Positions 1 through 6,230 are shown, counted from the stretch's first letter. The stretch: 8,505 nucleotides of DNA from Gammaproteobacteria bacterium (GCA_016762995.1 JAESUT010000024.1:8044-16548), one strand, 5' to 3'. Numbers and translations: made by a program. The notes: generated by a model not told the origin, from the sequence alone.

Positions 1-177
1 ACCGGCAGCGGTAAGACAGGCGTCGATCACATCCCTAGGGAGCTCTCTGGAGGAGAAGTCACGCACAGTCCGCCTTCTTTGCATTAGCGCATTAAAGTCT
101 AAGGCCCGTGCTTTCATTTCCTCTGTGGACAGCTCCTCGAAAGCGAGTTCGATCGTATTAGGGGTATGCTCTGTCAT
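1..177 (-). CDS. Nitroreductase family protein, N-terminus (partial, runs off left edge)
   Basis: Reading the minus strand from the ATG at 177-175 gives 59 residues in one open frame to the window edge. The segment around residues 34-59 (MQRRRTVRDFSSRELP, then VIDACLTAAG) has the layout of the nitroreductase fold N-terminus. The Arg cluster (R35-R37, R40) is where FMN phosphate is bound in this family, and the following helix ends in AAG, normally continued by a Pro-Ser-Gly-Ala-Asn type FMN loop that lies outside the window. The leading ~30 residues (ELSTEEM...) resemble the longer N-terminus of iodotyrosine-deiodinase-like members. Such proteins are cytoplasmic FMN-dependent oxidoreductases; the substrate cannot be deduced. 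A purine-rich GGGAAG lies just upstream of the ATG, and a promoter at 217-245 fits a short 5' leader. Family call is firm, subfamily is a guess. Confidence 0.85.
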   Translation of the reverse strand, partial: MTEHTPNTIELAFEELSTEEMKARALDFNALMQRRRTVRDFSSRELPRDVIDACLTAAG

Positions 178-216
178 TGTCTTCCCGTTAAAGCTAAATA
201 TTCTTCTGAGACTTCG

Positions 217-245
217 TTTATACCGGTTGCATAGTAGTGACACAA
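217..245 (-). promoter_or_regulatory. Sigma70-type promoter for the nitroreductase gene
   Basis: On the minus strand a TTGTGT -35 box (complement of 240-245) is followed after exactly 17 bases by a TATAAA -10 box (complement of 217-222). Transcription would begin near 210, leaving a leader of about 33 nt before the ATG at 177. The -10 matches consensus at five of six positions and the -35 at four of six. Found by eye; not tested. Confidence 0.55.
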
Positions 246-312
246 TACTCTGTTGGCTGAACAGTTCTCTGGAATCTGTAGGTGGAGGACCGGAAAAACG
301 CTAGTCTAATAA

Positions 313-633
313 TGCGAGGTGCAGAGCCATGCCTTCGAGCACTATCCAGGTGCTGTTGCTGGTGTGTTAGTGAGAGCCGACGTTGATCAGGAGCATTGGC
401 TCCGCGCGGGTGTGGCGCCTGTGCTCAACGTTCTGGTTCGAGGCGGTTATATCCGGGAGAAGAATCGTAGCTAACTCGCCTATAAGCCTTTCGTTGTATT
501 AGAGCCTTATGGCGTGGGTGAGGTTATTGACTTTACACAAGACCCAACCGTGCGTGCTCATTTGGATGGCCCCAACGTGATGCTGATGAATGCGATATTT
601 AGAGGTGCGGCACACGCGCGAGTAGCGCCTTAG
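313..633 (+). pseudogene. Relic of the C-terminus of an M14-type zinc carboxypeptidase
   Basis: One plus-strand frame, from just after two stops at 307-312 to the TAG at 631-633, reads as a protein tail: PGAVAGVLVRADVDQEHWL, then a stretch with LAYKPFVVLEPYG and DFTQDPTVRAHLDG, ending NAIFRGAAHARVAP. From memory this matches the extreme C-terminus of the large (roughly 850-residue) exported M14 zinc carboxypeptidases of gammaproteobacteria, whose last domain ends in a similar 'QDP..RAYLDGLN...MNAIFRGAAHAR' pattern. Two lesions are visible. TAA at 472-474 sits where the family has Gln (ENR-x-Q-LAYKPF), so it looks like CAA to TAA. VLVRG at 433-444 runs directly into GYIREKNR, where about 30 residues are expected between, suggesting an in-frame deletion near 441-448. 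The zinc-binding catalytic domain is absent: upstream DNA is the nitroreductase promoter. This is a dead fragment left after rearrangement. Confidence 0.75.
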
Positions 634-663
634 AGGGGGTTTTACGTAGACTGATTGTGAAAT

Positions 664-687
664 ATAGGCGGGGCAGACCCCGCCTAT
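664..687 (-). terminator. Hairpin terminator after the FecR-domain gene
   Basis: Bases 664-673 and 678-687 form a perfect 10-bp stem (ATAGGCGGGG / CCCCGCCTAT) closed by a four-base loop, CAGA on the plus strand. It begins seven bases beyond the stop codon of the minus-strand FecR gene. The following minus-strand sequence has only a short T run (ATATTTC), so it is an imperfect intrinsic terminator; being symmetric, it could also stop plus-strand transcription from the relic side. Confidence 0.6.
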
Positions 688-693
688 TGAACG

Positions 694-3366
694 CTATCGT
701 TCTATGGTGAACAGGCCGTTGACAGTATTGTAGGTATTGATTTCGTCTATTAGGTCGAATCCCCCTACGAACGCCGAGCCAGTATTTCCACTAAAGACAC
801 CGCCGAGGTTTGCATCGATAGAATTGCTGATAATGCCTGTGCTATTCAGCAGCTGCCCGCTATCGGCATTTAAGTTGACCGTGCCGTTGTTGACGGAGCC
901 AGAAAATCCGATAGACCATACTTGGTCTGCAACCAATATATCTAGTGTGCCCTGATCGATGATGCCGGTATTAAAATCGACACTCATGCCTGCTATCAAG
1001 CTTGAGATATCACCCGCACTTCCACCGCCGATGAAAGAAGAGACGATCGTGGTGGCATAGTTGTGACTGCCAGTTAATTTTCCGATAGGTGTTGGGTTAA
1101 CTTGAGCTAGATATTCACTAGTAGCCACCAGCACTAGGTCATTATCTATTCGGCTGATCACAACAAAATTATCGTCGACTGTGTTAATCCATCTGCCCCA
1201 GCTTATGCCCTGGTCATCGACAGTCAATGCAGGTTTTTGCAGAGTCTGACCATTGCTGTTGGAATTTCCATTTCCATTTCCATTTCCATTGCCGCCTGAA
1301 TTGCCATTACCGCGGGTAGTAGTGGTAGTGGTAGTGGTAGTGGTAGTGGTAGTGGTAGTGGTAGTGGTAGTGCCATCGTCGTTGGTAGCAATGTCAATGG
1401 TAGTAGTGGTGGTAGTGTCGTCGTCGCTGGCACTGTTTCCATTGCCGTTATCGTTTCCAGAGCTATTACCAGAGTTGCCGTTTGAGCTGTCGTCGCCAGC
1501 TGGGTCGGTAGAGTCGCTGGAAGTGTCATCGTCGCTGGCATTGTTTCCATTGCCGTTATTGCTACCGCTATTGTTTCCGGAGCTGTTTCCAGAATTGCCG
1601 TTTGAGCTGTCGTCGTTAGTTGTGTCGGTAGAGTCGCTGGAACTGTCATCGTCGCTGGCATTGTTTCCATTGCCGTTATCGTTACCAGAGTTGCTTCCAG
1701 AATTGCCGTTTGAGCTGTCGTCGGTAGCTGGGTCGGTAGAGTCGTTGGTAGTGTCATCGTCGCTGGCATTGTTTCCATTGCCGTTATTGCTTCCAGAGTT
1801 GTTTCCAGAGTTGTTTCCAGAGTTGCCGTTTGAGCTGTCGTCGGTAGCTGGGTCGGTAGAGTCGTTGGTAGTGTCATCGTCGCTGGCATTGTTTCCATTG
1901 CCGTTATCGTTTCCAGAGCTGTTACCAGAATTGCCGTTTGAGCTGTCGTCGCCACCAGCGTTATTGCCATTGCCGTTATTTCCGGAGTTACCATTGTTAC
2001 TGGAAGTGGTGTCATCACCGCTAGTGGTAGTGATGGTGGTGACAATAACCGTGGTAGTGGTAGTGGTGTCATCGTCGTTGGTGGCAATGGTAGTGGTGGT
2101 GCTAGTGGTAGTGTCATCGTTGCGGCCGGAATTTGTGTTGCCGTTGTTGCCAGAATTGCCATTGCCGTTGTTCCCGGAACCGCTATTTCCGTTGTTTCCG
2201 TTCGCGTTGTCGCCCGCAGTATTATTGCCTGTGTCATCATCAATAACTTGCCCATCTACCAATTGCAGGCAGAGCGAAGAACCAGTGGAGCAGGAGATTG
2301 AACCGACTCTACTTGTTTCGCTGGGATTAACGTTGACTGTTGAAGTGGTATCTTCCTCATTAGTACTGACTATGGCGCTAGTATTTCCCCTCTCAGTTGC
2401 AGCGATTGCAAGTTCAGTGGAAGGATTCTCCAAGCTTAGTGGCGTGTCGTTGGACTCTTCCTGAGCATTGCCGTTGTTATTGGAATTGGTGCTCGCGATT
2501 CCCTGAGCTACATCATTTGGATTGTTGCCGTCGTCGGCATTGCTGTCCCCAGTATTGCTATCTGTGTCATCACTGCTCTGTTCATCAGCAGTATCGTCGT
2601 CACTCGCATCTGAATCGTCACTGTCGTCATTGCCGACACTGTCGCCTTGATTCTCATCTTCGTCTTCAGATTCCTCATCCTCACCTGCTGTGGCCGTAAA
2701 TAGAATGTCGCCCAACCCTGGCGGTTGCAGCAGCAAACCTATAGGGGGAGAGTTGGGTGTGGCAATTTGTGCGAAGTCAAAATCTGCACCAACACCTAGA
2801 TCCAAGCTGCCGGCTGGGTTGGAGACCGTAGTGCCGCCATCAGTGACGCCGGTAAATGCTCCGTTTGCTGTAATTATCGCTTCGAAATCTGTGCCCCGAA
2901 TTCCTATTGTGGCGAAGTCGGCTATATTGGCTTCATAGGCGGCTCTGTTTTGTTGGCCGATGTTGCCAGTTATTGTTCGAAACCCGCCCTGAATAAGCTC
3001 TATGGTAGATACGTCGCTACTGGCATCTTGTTTGTATTGATAGGCAACGATTGTGAATTCAGTTTCCGCGTGCAGCGCGATTATGGCATTGTCCACCATT
3101 CTGATTTGGGTGGATGCCTGCTCATCGGTAAAGATGGTGTCACCAACATAGATTGCTTCTTTTCGACTTAGGGGTCTGTCACCGCCTGGGCCTCTTGCGA
3201 TCACATTGCCACTAACAACTATTACGCGGCCGGCTATTTCGGGGTTTCCATCACCGTTTGACTGTGCAGAACCAATAGACGAGCCTAGAGCGAACACCAG
3301 TGAAAGCAGGTAGGCTGCAACCCTAGTTCTAGGGGAATGGGTTTGTCGATGGTTGTATTTAGCCAT
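694..3366 (-). CDS. Exported FecR-domain protein with repeat-built low-complexity middle
   Basis: 890 residues, in order: a Sec signal peptide (1 to about 34, likely cut after GSA); a FecR domain (about 45-165) with the typical GDTIFTDEQASTQIRMVDN segment and a closing ATIGIRGTDFEA motif; a very acidic Asp/Glu/Ser linker (about 229-290); a Gly/Asn/Asp/Ser/Thr low-complexity region (about 375-705) containing tandem repeats and 19 consecutive Thr; and a 184-residue C-terminal domain (707-890) with WGRW at 723-726, rich in alternating hydrophobic/Gly-Asn strands and ending VNGLFTIER. That last domain resembles the small beta-barrel that often follows FecR domains in large exported proteins and is vaguely TbpB-like; this is recall, not a search. 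The mature protein has just two cysteines, C359 and C366, which could form a small disulfide loop. No sigma factor or TonB receptor gene is adjacent, so it is not the classical FecR regulator of iron uptake. A surface or periplasmic ligand-sensing or structural role is only a guess. The start is preceded by a weak purine-rich AAAGAAGAAG. Confidence 0.85.
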   Translation of the reverse strand: MAKYNHRQTHSPRTRVAAYLLSLVFALGSSIGSAQSNGDGNPEIAGRVIVVSGNVIARGPGGDRPLSRKEAIYVGDTIFTDEQASTQIRMVDNAIIALHAETEFTIVAYQYKQDASSDVSTIELIQGGFRTITGNIGQQNRAAYEANIADFATIGIRGTDFEAIITANGAFTGVTDGGTTVSNPAGSLDLGVGADFDFAQIATPNSPPIGLLLQPPGLGDILFTATAGEDEESEDEDENQGDSVGNDDSDDSDASDDDTADEQSSDDTDSNTGDSNADDGNNPNDVAQGIASTNSNNNGNAQEESNDTPLSLENPSTELAIAATERGNTSAIVSTNEEDTTSTVNVNPSETSRVGSISCSTGSSLCLQLVDGQVIDDDTGNNTAGDNANGNNGNSGSGNNGNGNSGNNGNTNSGRNDDTTTSTTTTIATNDDDTTTTTTVIVTTITTTSGDDTTSSNNGNSGNNGNGNNAGGDDSSNGNSGNSSGNDNGNGNNASDDDTTNDSTDPATDDSSNGNSGNNSGNNSGSNNGNGNNASDDDTTNDSTDPATDDSSNGNSGSNSGNDNGNGNNASDDDSSSDSTDTTNDDSSNGNSGNSSGNNSGSNNGNGNNASDDDTSSDSTDPAGDDSSNGNSGNSSGNDNGNGNSASDDDTTTTTTIDIATNDDGTTTTTTTTTTTTTTTTTTTRGNGNSGGNGNGNGNGNSNSNGQTLQKPALTVDDQGISWGRWINTVDDNFVVISRIDNDLVLVATSEYLAQVNPTPIGKLTGSHNYATTIVSSFIGGGSAGDISSLIAGMSVDFNTGIIDQGTLDILVADQVWSIGFSGSVNNGTVNLNADSGQLLNSTGIISNSIDANLGGVFSGNTGSAFVGGFDLIDEINTYNTVNGLFTIER
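1265..1288 (-). repeat. Hexanucleotide run coding Gly-Asn
   Basis: Four perfect copies of TTTCCA on the plus strand read on the minus strand as Gly-Asn dipeptides near the end of the low-complexity region of the FecR-domain protein. Because the unit is six bases, gain or loss of copies keeps the reading frame. Confidence 0.8.
1315..1371 (-). repeat. Hexanucleotide microsatellite coding a 19-Thr tract
   Basis: Eight perfect AGTGGT hexamers (1321-1368) with partial flanking units read on the minus strand as alternating ACC and ACT codons, giving 19 threonines in a row. Homogeneous alternation of two codons, instead of mixed Thr codons, points to recent slippage expansion rather than selection on each residue. 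Copy-number change would alter tract length by two residues at a time without frameshift. Confidence 0.85.
1417..1950 (-). repeat. Coding minisatellite, five units of 36 or 40 codons
   Basis: A marker segment, TTTGAGCTGTCGTCG on the plus strand, recurs at 1481, 1601, 1709, 1829 and 1937, so the spacing runs 120, 108, 120, 108 bases. Each unit encodes DDSSNGNSG, then Ser/Gly/Asn-rich residues, GNGN and ASDDD, then a variable Thr/Ser/Asp tail such as TTNDSTDPAT. The 12-base difference is one extra in-frame GNNS-like subunit. The alternating 108/120 pattern suggests duplication of a 228-base double unit. The last unit runs into a Thr-rich spacer. All length variation preserves frame. Confidence 0.85.
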
Positions 3367-3457
3367 TTTCTTCTTCTTTACCAGTTATCGTTCTGGAACA
3401 AATTCTATTATTAATTCAGTGAATCAGGCTGATATGATAAATCCTTCAGCAGGGAAA

Positions 3458-3513
3458 TATGTGACAGAAGTCTCACGGAACCCACATTATGCCTCTATTT
3501 ATGTGACGAAGTC
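3458..3513. promoter_or_regulatory. Imperfect direct repeat, possible operator upstream of FecR gene
   Basis: TATGTGACAGAAGTC at 3458-3472 recurs as TATGTGACGAAGTC at 3500-3513, identical except for one missing A. Start-to-start distance is 42 bases, about four helical turns, so a protein could contact both copies on one DNA face. The copies lie about 92 and 134 bases upstream of the FecR start codon, a usual place for activator or repressor sites. No known regulator consensus is matched. Confidence 0.35.
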
Positions 3514-3703
3514 GGCAAAAATAGCTCTAAAGTGCCAAATAATTGACGTTATTTTTCTGGATAAGGGGTGTTTCGAGGAATTGTTCTATTAGTCGCATAG
3601 CCCCTAATAGCGCGGCGGTAAGTATAAAATAAGTGAAAAACGGTGGAGTTTAGAGGTTTATACTAGAGTTGCTGCCTCTGAATGGCTAGGGAATACCTTA
3701 TAC

Positions 3704-3733
3704 AAAGGGATGTCTATTGCAGGCACCCCCTTT
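3704..3733 (-). terminator. Weak hairpin after the cupin gene
   Basis: AAAGGG at 3704-3709 is complementary to CCCTTT at 3728-3733, with further partial pairing inside. It starts 15 bases past the cupin stop codon. The minus-strand sequence after it (GTATAAGG) has no T run, so it is a poor intrinsic terminator and may only protect the 3' end. Confidence 0.3.
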
Positions 3734-3748
3734 TAACTCGAACAGCTT

Positions 3749-4297
3749 TTATTCTGCGCTAGTCTTGATATTCATCACCTTGTTGGGGTCGCCGCGAAAG
3801 ATGATGTAGCTGATCGTGTCGGTCGTTATCTCGTGCCAGCCGTGTGGCATACCCTTGGGGATTATCGCGATATCCCCCGGCATAATTTTCTGTAGCACTC
3901 CACCGCGAATCTCTCCGCGCTCCATCGGGCCAAGCAAAGAGCTAACGCTGGTCTGCTTGTCGACAAACTCGCCGCCTGTAACCATGGTGCCTTCGCCAGC
4001 GACGATATAGTAGATCTCATCGAGGTCGGTGTGTGCGATGCCGGATTCGATGCCATTGGCCTCAACCTTGCTACGCTGCACAACTGACACCCCCATGTTT
4101 TCTTCGCCAACTCCAATATGGCGCATGACGATATCACTTATGGTCCTGCCAGCTGCCAAGTTGGCGAGACCCTGTTTCAGCGTTGCATCAACTTCTGCCT
4201 TGCTCATTATAGTAGAGCCGCCATCGTCGGCGGAGCTAGCAAATATGTAACAACAGCTTAGAGTTAGAGTGACAAGCGATTTTGTAAAAGTGTTCAT
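3749..4297 (-). CDS. Small exported cupin-domain protein
   Basis: 182 residues. An N-terminal signal peptide (hydrophobic core about 7-20) is followed by ASSA-DD, a plausible signal peptidase I site after residue 23. Cys15 and Cys16 lie in the core without a proper lipobox, so lipoprotein anchoring is unlikely. The single cupin barrel spans about 65-170: motif 1 reads GIAHTDLDEIYYIVAGEGTM (H89, D91, E94, G101) and motif 2 PKGMPHGWHEI (P147, G149, H152). H89, E94 and H152 are candidate metal ligands; the usual second His of motif 1 is Asp91. This HTDLDEIYY form is common in small periplasmic cupins of unknown substrate; dioxygenase, isomerase or binding roles are all possible. It follows the dipeptidase gene by 89 bases on the same strand and may share its transcript. 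A clear TAAGGAG lies six bases before the ATG, which fixes the start. Confidence 0.85.
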   Translation of the reverse strand: MNTFTKSLVTLTLSCCYIFASSADDGGSTIMSKAEVDATLKQGLANLAAGRTISDIVMRHIGVGEENMGVSVVQRSKVEANGIESGIAHTDLDEIYYIVAGEGTMVTGGEFVDKQTSVSSLLGPMERGEIRGGVLQKIMPGDIAIIPKGMPHGWHEITTDTISYIIFRGDPNKVMNIKTSAE

Positions 4298-4303
4298 GTT
4301 TGG

Positions 4304-4332
4304 CTCCTTAGTCGTTTGTACACTTCAACGAC
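4304..4332 (-). promoter_or_regulatory. Cupin leader: hairpin directly abutting a strong ribosome binding site
   Basis: On the minus strand a GTCGTT/AACGAC inverted repeat (4327-4332 with 4311-4316, ten-base loop) ends exactly where the TAAGGAG ribosome binding site (4304-4310) begins, six bases before the cupin ATG. On the plus strand the same stem is followed by TTTTTGTTTTT, so it also looks like an intrinsic terminator for transcripts coming from the other side. It could protect the 5' end of a processed cupin mRNA or block antisense transcription into the dipeptidase gene. Confidence 0.4.
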
Positions 4333-4386
4333 TTTTTGTTTTTGTCAGTGACTGCTGTGCAATAAAGCATGGCTCTTTTGAAATGT

Positions 4387-5754
4387 TTATTCCGCTTGAA
4401 TCTCGGCAGCTATGCGCTGTACATCGTCAAGTACTCTCAAAAGATTTCCGCTCCATAGCAGGCTAATCTGTTCTTCAGTATAGCCACGACGAACCAGTTC
4501 GATAGTCACACTCGCAGTTTCTGACGCATCGTTCCATCCACTTATGCCGCCGCCACCGTCGAAGTCGGAGCTAATGCCCACATGCTCAAGTCCGATCAAT
4601 TCGACCATGTAGTCGATGTGATTGATGAAATCTACAACATCAACCGGTGGCGCGACTGCATTAACTTCGGCTTCCAGTCGTGGTGCAGCTAGTTCATTGA
4701 CCTCATCCATAAGAGCGCGGTAGCTCGCTCTCTCTATCTCGCTCAAGGCTCTAATTTCTGAAAAGCTGAGAACTTCTACGCCCAGACCTGCGGCTATTTC
4801 GGCGATCAGATTTCTTCGTGCCTCACTGAACTGAGTGTTCTTGTCGGCATTCAGGTAGCTGCTGAAAGCAACTGTTTGAACGACGCCGCCATTTTCTTTA
4901 ATGCGCAGCAATTGCTCATCATCCAGGTTGCGGCTGTGTTCGCTCATCGCGCGAGCGGAAGAGTGTGAGGCGATTAGAGGCGCACGAGTGAGGTCTAACA
5001 TCTCCATGATTGCCTTCTTAGACGGGTGAGAGACATCGATCATGATTCCCCACTTGTTCATTTCCGCAACGGCTTCTCTGCCCATTTCGCTCAGGCCATC
5101 GTGAAGCCAAACGTTGTCACGCTCACCGGTATTCGAATCAGAGAACTGGCTATGTCCATTATGTGCAAGTGACATATAGCGACCGCCGCGTTCCTGAAAG
5201 TCTTTTATATTGGCCATGTCTAAACCAATGGGGTAGGCGTTCTCTATGCCAATCATTGCGACTTTCTTGCCTGCTGCGACAATTCTTCTTACGTCATCTG
5301 AGGTGTAGGCAATCTCGATGCGCTCCGGGGCAATTTCTTCCGCTAGGCGATGAATGGCATCGAATTTGTCGATCGCGTTTGCGTACGCTACCGCATAGCC
5401 TTCTGCGTCGAGTGTCGCTTGACCGGTGTAAACGATAAACCAAGCTACATCCAATCCGCCCTGCTCCATTTTTGGTAAGTTCACCTGGGTGTCTATGTCG
5501 GAAGTGTAGTTATTCTCGGGCGTAAAATTGCTTGTATTGATATCGGCATGGGTATCCAGAGTGATTACTCGCTCGTGAATACCGAGAGCTCGTTCAATTA
5601 GCTGTTGCTCGGTCTCAACGGCAGTGCTCGCGATCGGCTCTGCTGCTGGTGTTGAGTTCTGAGTAGGGGTGGCATCTTCGCTGCATGCAGCGAGAAAAGC
5701 CGCTAGAAATGCAATCACCGTAAATAGCTTTATTGATCTAAGAGAGGAAACCAT
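4387..5754 (-). CDS. Membrane dipeptidase (peptidase M19) lipoprotein
   Basis: 455 residues from the ATG at 5754-5752. A longer open frame begins at a GTG at 5844, but its extra 30 residues precede an ideal lipoprotein signal: charged start, hydrophobic stretch, lipobox LAAC with Cys24, then Ser25, favouring outer-membrane sorting. The M19 zinc-peptidase domain covers about 50-450. Ligand motifs are in place: H69 and D71 (TLDTHAD), bridging E171 (IGIEN), H243 (DVSHPS), H264 (IASHSS). R275 (HSRNLDD) and D397 (GISSDFDG) match the substrate Arg and catalytic Asp of renal dipeptidase. Residues about 308-365 form a charged helical insertion seen in many proteobacterial members. Known family activity is hydrolysis of dipeptides, including Cys-Gly, some D-residue dipeptides and beta-lactams. 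The gene is divergent from gamma-glutamyltransferase, which suggests a shared role in glutathione or gamma-glutamyl peptide breakdown. Its own ribosome binding site is weak. Confidence 0.92.
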   Translation of the reverse strand: MVSSLRSIKLFTVIAFLAAFLAACSEDATPTQNSTPAAEPIASTAVETEQQLIERALGIHERVITLDTHADINTSNFTPENNYTSDIDTQVNLPKMEQGGLDVAWFIVYTGQATLDAEGYAVAYANAIDKFDAIHRLAEEIAPERIEIAYTSDDVRRIVAAGKKVAMIGIENAYPIGLDMANIKDFQERGGRYMSLAHNGHSQFSDSNTGERDNVWLHDGLSEMGREAVAEMNKWGIMIDVSHPSKKAIMEMLDLTRAPLIASHSSARAMSEHSRNLDDEQLLRIKENGGVVQTVAFSSYLNADKNTQFSEARRNLIAEIAAGLGVEVLSFSEIRALSEIERASYRALMDEVNELAAPRLEAEVNAVAPPVDVVDFINHIDYMVELIGLEHVGISSDFDGGGGISGWNDASETASVTIELVRRGYTEEQISLLWSGNLLRVLDDVQRIAAEIQAE

Positions 5755-5896
5755 AGTTTTAGTGTCTCGTTGGTATGTAGTGGGGTAGTTACTTGTATGT
5801 TCTATGCAGTCATTGCTGATGAATTGAGTCGGTAAAGCTAGCACTTAGAATTGTCTGATTACAATGAATTAGCGGAAAAATGATCGATTCGAAGGT

Positions 5897-5947
5897 CTTA
5901 GCTAAGCAAAAGCTGGCTAAATTCGCAAATTGGGGTGGATTTAGCCA
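5897..5947. promoter_or_regulatory. Palindrome plus inverted repeat, possible operator
   Basis: CTTAGCTAAG at 5897-5906 is a perfect palindrome. Seven bases later TGGCTAAAT (5914-5922) pairs perfectly with ATTTAGCCA (5939-5947) across a 16-base gap. All share a GCTAA or TTAGC core, so there are four half-site-like copies in 51 bases, about 145-190 bases upstream of the dipeptidase start. Such clustering suits a dimeric repressor or activator serving the divergent genes. No known binding consensus is matched. Confidence 0.4.
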
Positions 5948-6110
5948 AATAAAGAGCAGGTTTCAGTCCTTTAAACCGATGTTACCCCGACAGTAAGCGC
6001 GGTGTTATGGCGTGAACATAAGGCCGTGCGAGCTATTGATGGGGGTTACGACTTTTTAAATCTATCTAAGCGATGCAACATGCTTAGTACTACTAGCTTG
6101 TAGACGACCC

Positions 6111-6119
6111 TGCTATAAA
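6111..6119 (+). promoter_or_regulatory. Extended -10 promoter element for gamma-glutamyltransferase
   Basis: TGCTATAAA has the TG-n-TATAAT form of an extended -10 box with one mismatch. No good -35 hexamer lies 16-18 bases upstream, as often happens with extended -10 promoters. Transcription would start near 6126, giving a leader of about 105 nt to the ATG at 6231. Confidence 0.4.
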
Positions 6120-6230
6120 TCGCGATTAGAAGTTGTGATAAACTCGCCGTAAATATCTCGCTCGTCCATACAGCGTGGGTTAAGTACTGTTATAACATGA
6201 TGAAAATAGCTAAATGTGCTGAGAATTAAT

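Larger units (their letters stand above)
3367..3748. other. Non-coding stretch upstream of the FecR-domain gene
   Basis: These 382 bases separate the FecR gene from the stop of the cupin gene; both read on the minus strand. The stretch is A/T-rich and should hold the FecR promoter, but no box pair with good spacing stands out. It contains the direct repeat at 3458-3513 and a weak hairpin at 3704-3733. The only open frame of note, on the plus strand at 3353-3592, has no recognisable protein content and overlaps the FecR start. Confidence 0.6.
5755..6230. other. Divergent intergenic region between dipeptidase and gamma-glutamyltransferase
   Basis: These 476 bases are long for a bacterial divergent spacer. 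They should contain promoters for both flanking genes. Visible structure: a perfect 10-base palindrome and a 9-base inverted repeat near 5897-5947, a possible extended -10 box at 6111-6119, and a GTTATAAC palindrome at 6189-6196. The part from about 5960 to 6100 shows no gene, RNA fold or repeat I can name. Confidence 0.6.

Noticed and set aside
1260..2215. Repeated blocks considered as a CRISPR array or intergenic repeat cluster.
   Set aside because: Units are contiguous with no unique spacers, keep one reading frame and encode the linker of the FecR-domain protein.
1224..2464. Two long open frames overlapping the low-complexity part of the FecR gene: one on the plus strand (1253-2464, Val/Leu/Pro-rich) and one in another minus frame (1224-2255, Met/Thr/Pro-rich).
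   Set aside because: They arise because short-period repeats in multiples of three avoid stops in several frames at once. Their composition is monotonous and they have no domain or convincing start, while the FecR frame has a signal peptide and recognisable domains on both sides.
3461..3477. GTGAC...TCAC inverted half-sites resembling a CRP site.
   Set aside because: The central spacing is eight bases, not six, and the outer bases do not match the CRP consensus.
3515..3538. Minus-strand TTGGCAC...GC resembling a sigma54 -24/-12 promoter.
   Set aside because: The gap between GG and GC is nine bases instead of the required ten, and the TTGC part of the -12 element is missing.
3353..3592. 79-residue plus-strand open frame upstream of the FecR gene.
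   Set aside because: It overlaps the FecR start, has no recognisable motif and no good ribosome binding site, and fits a chance open frame in A/T-rich DNA.
5755..5844. Upstream GTG start that would lengthen the dipeptidase by 30 residues.
   Set aside because: It would bury the lipoprotein signal inside the chain; the ATG at 5754 places the lipobox Cys at position 24, as expected.
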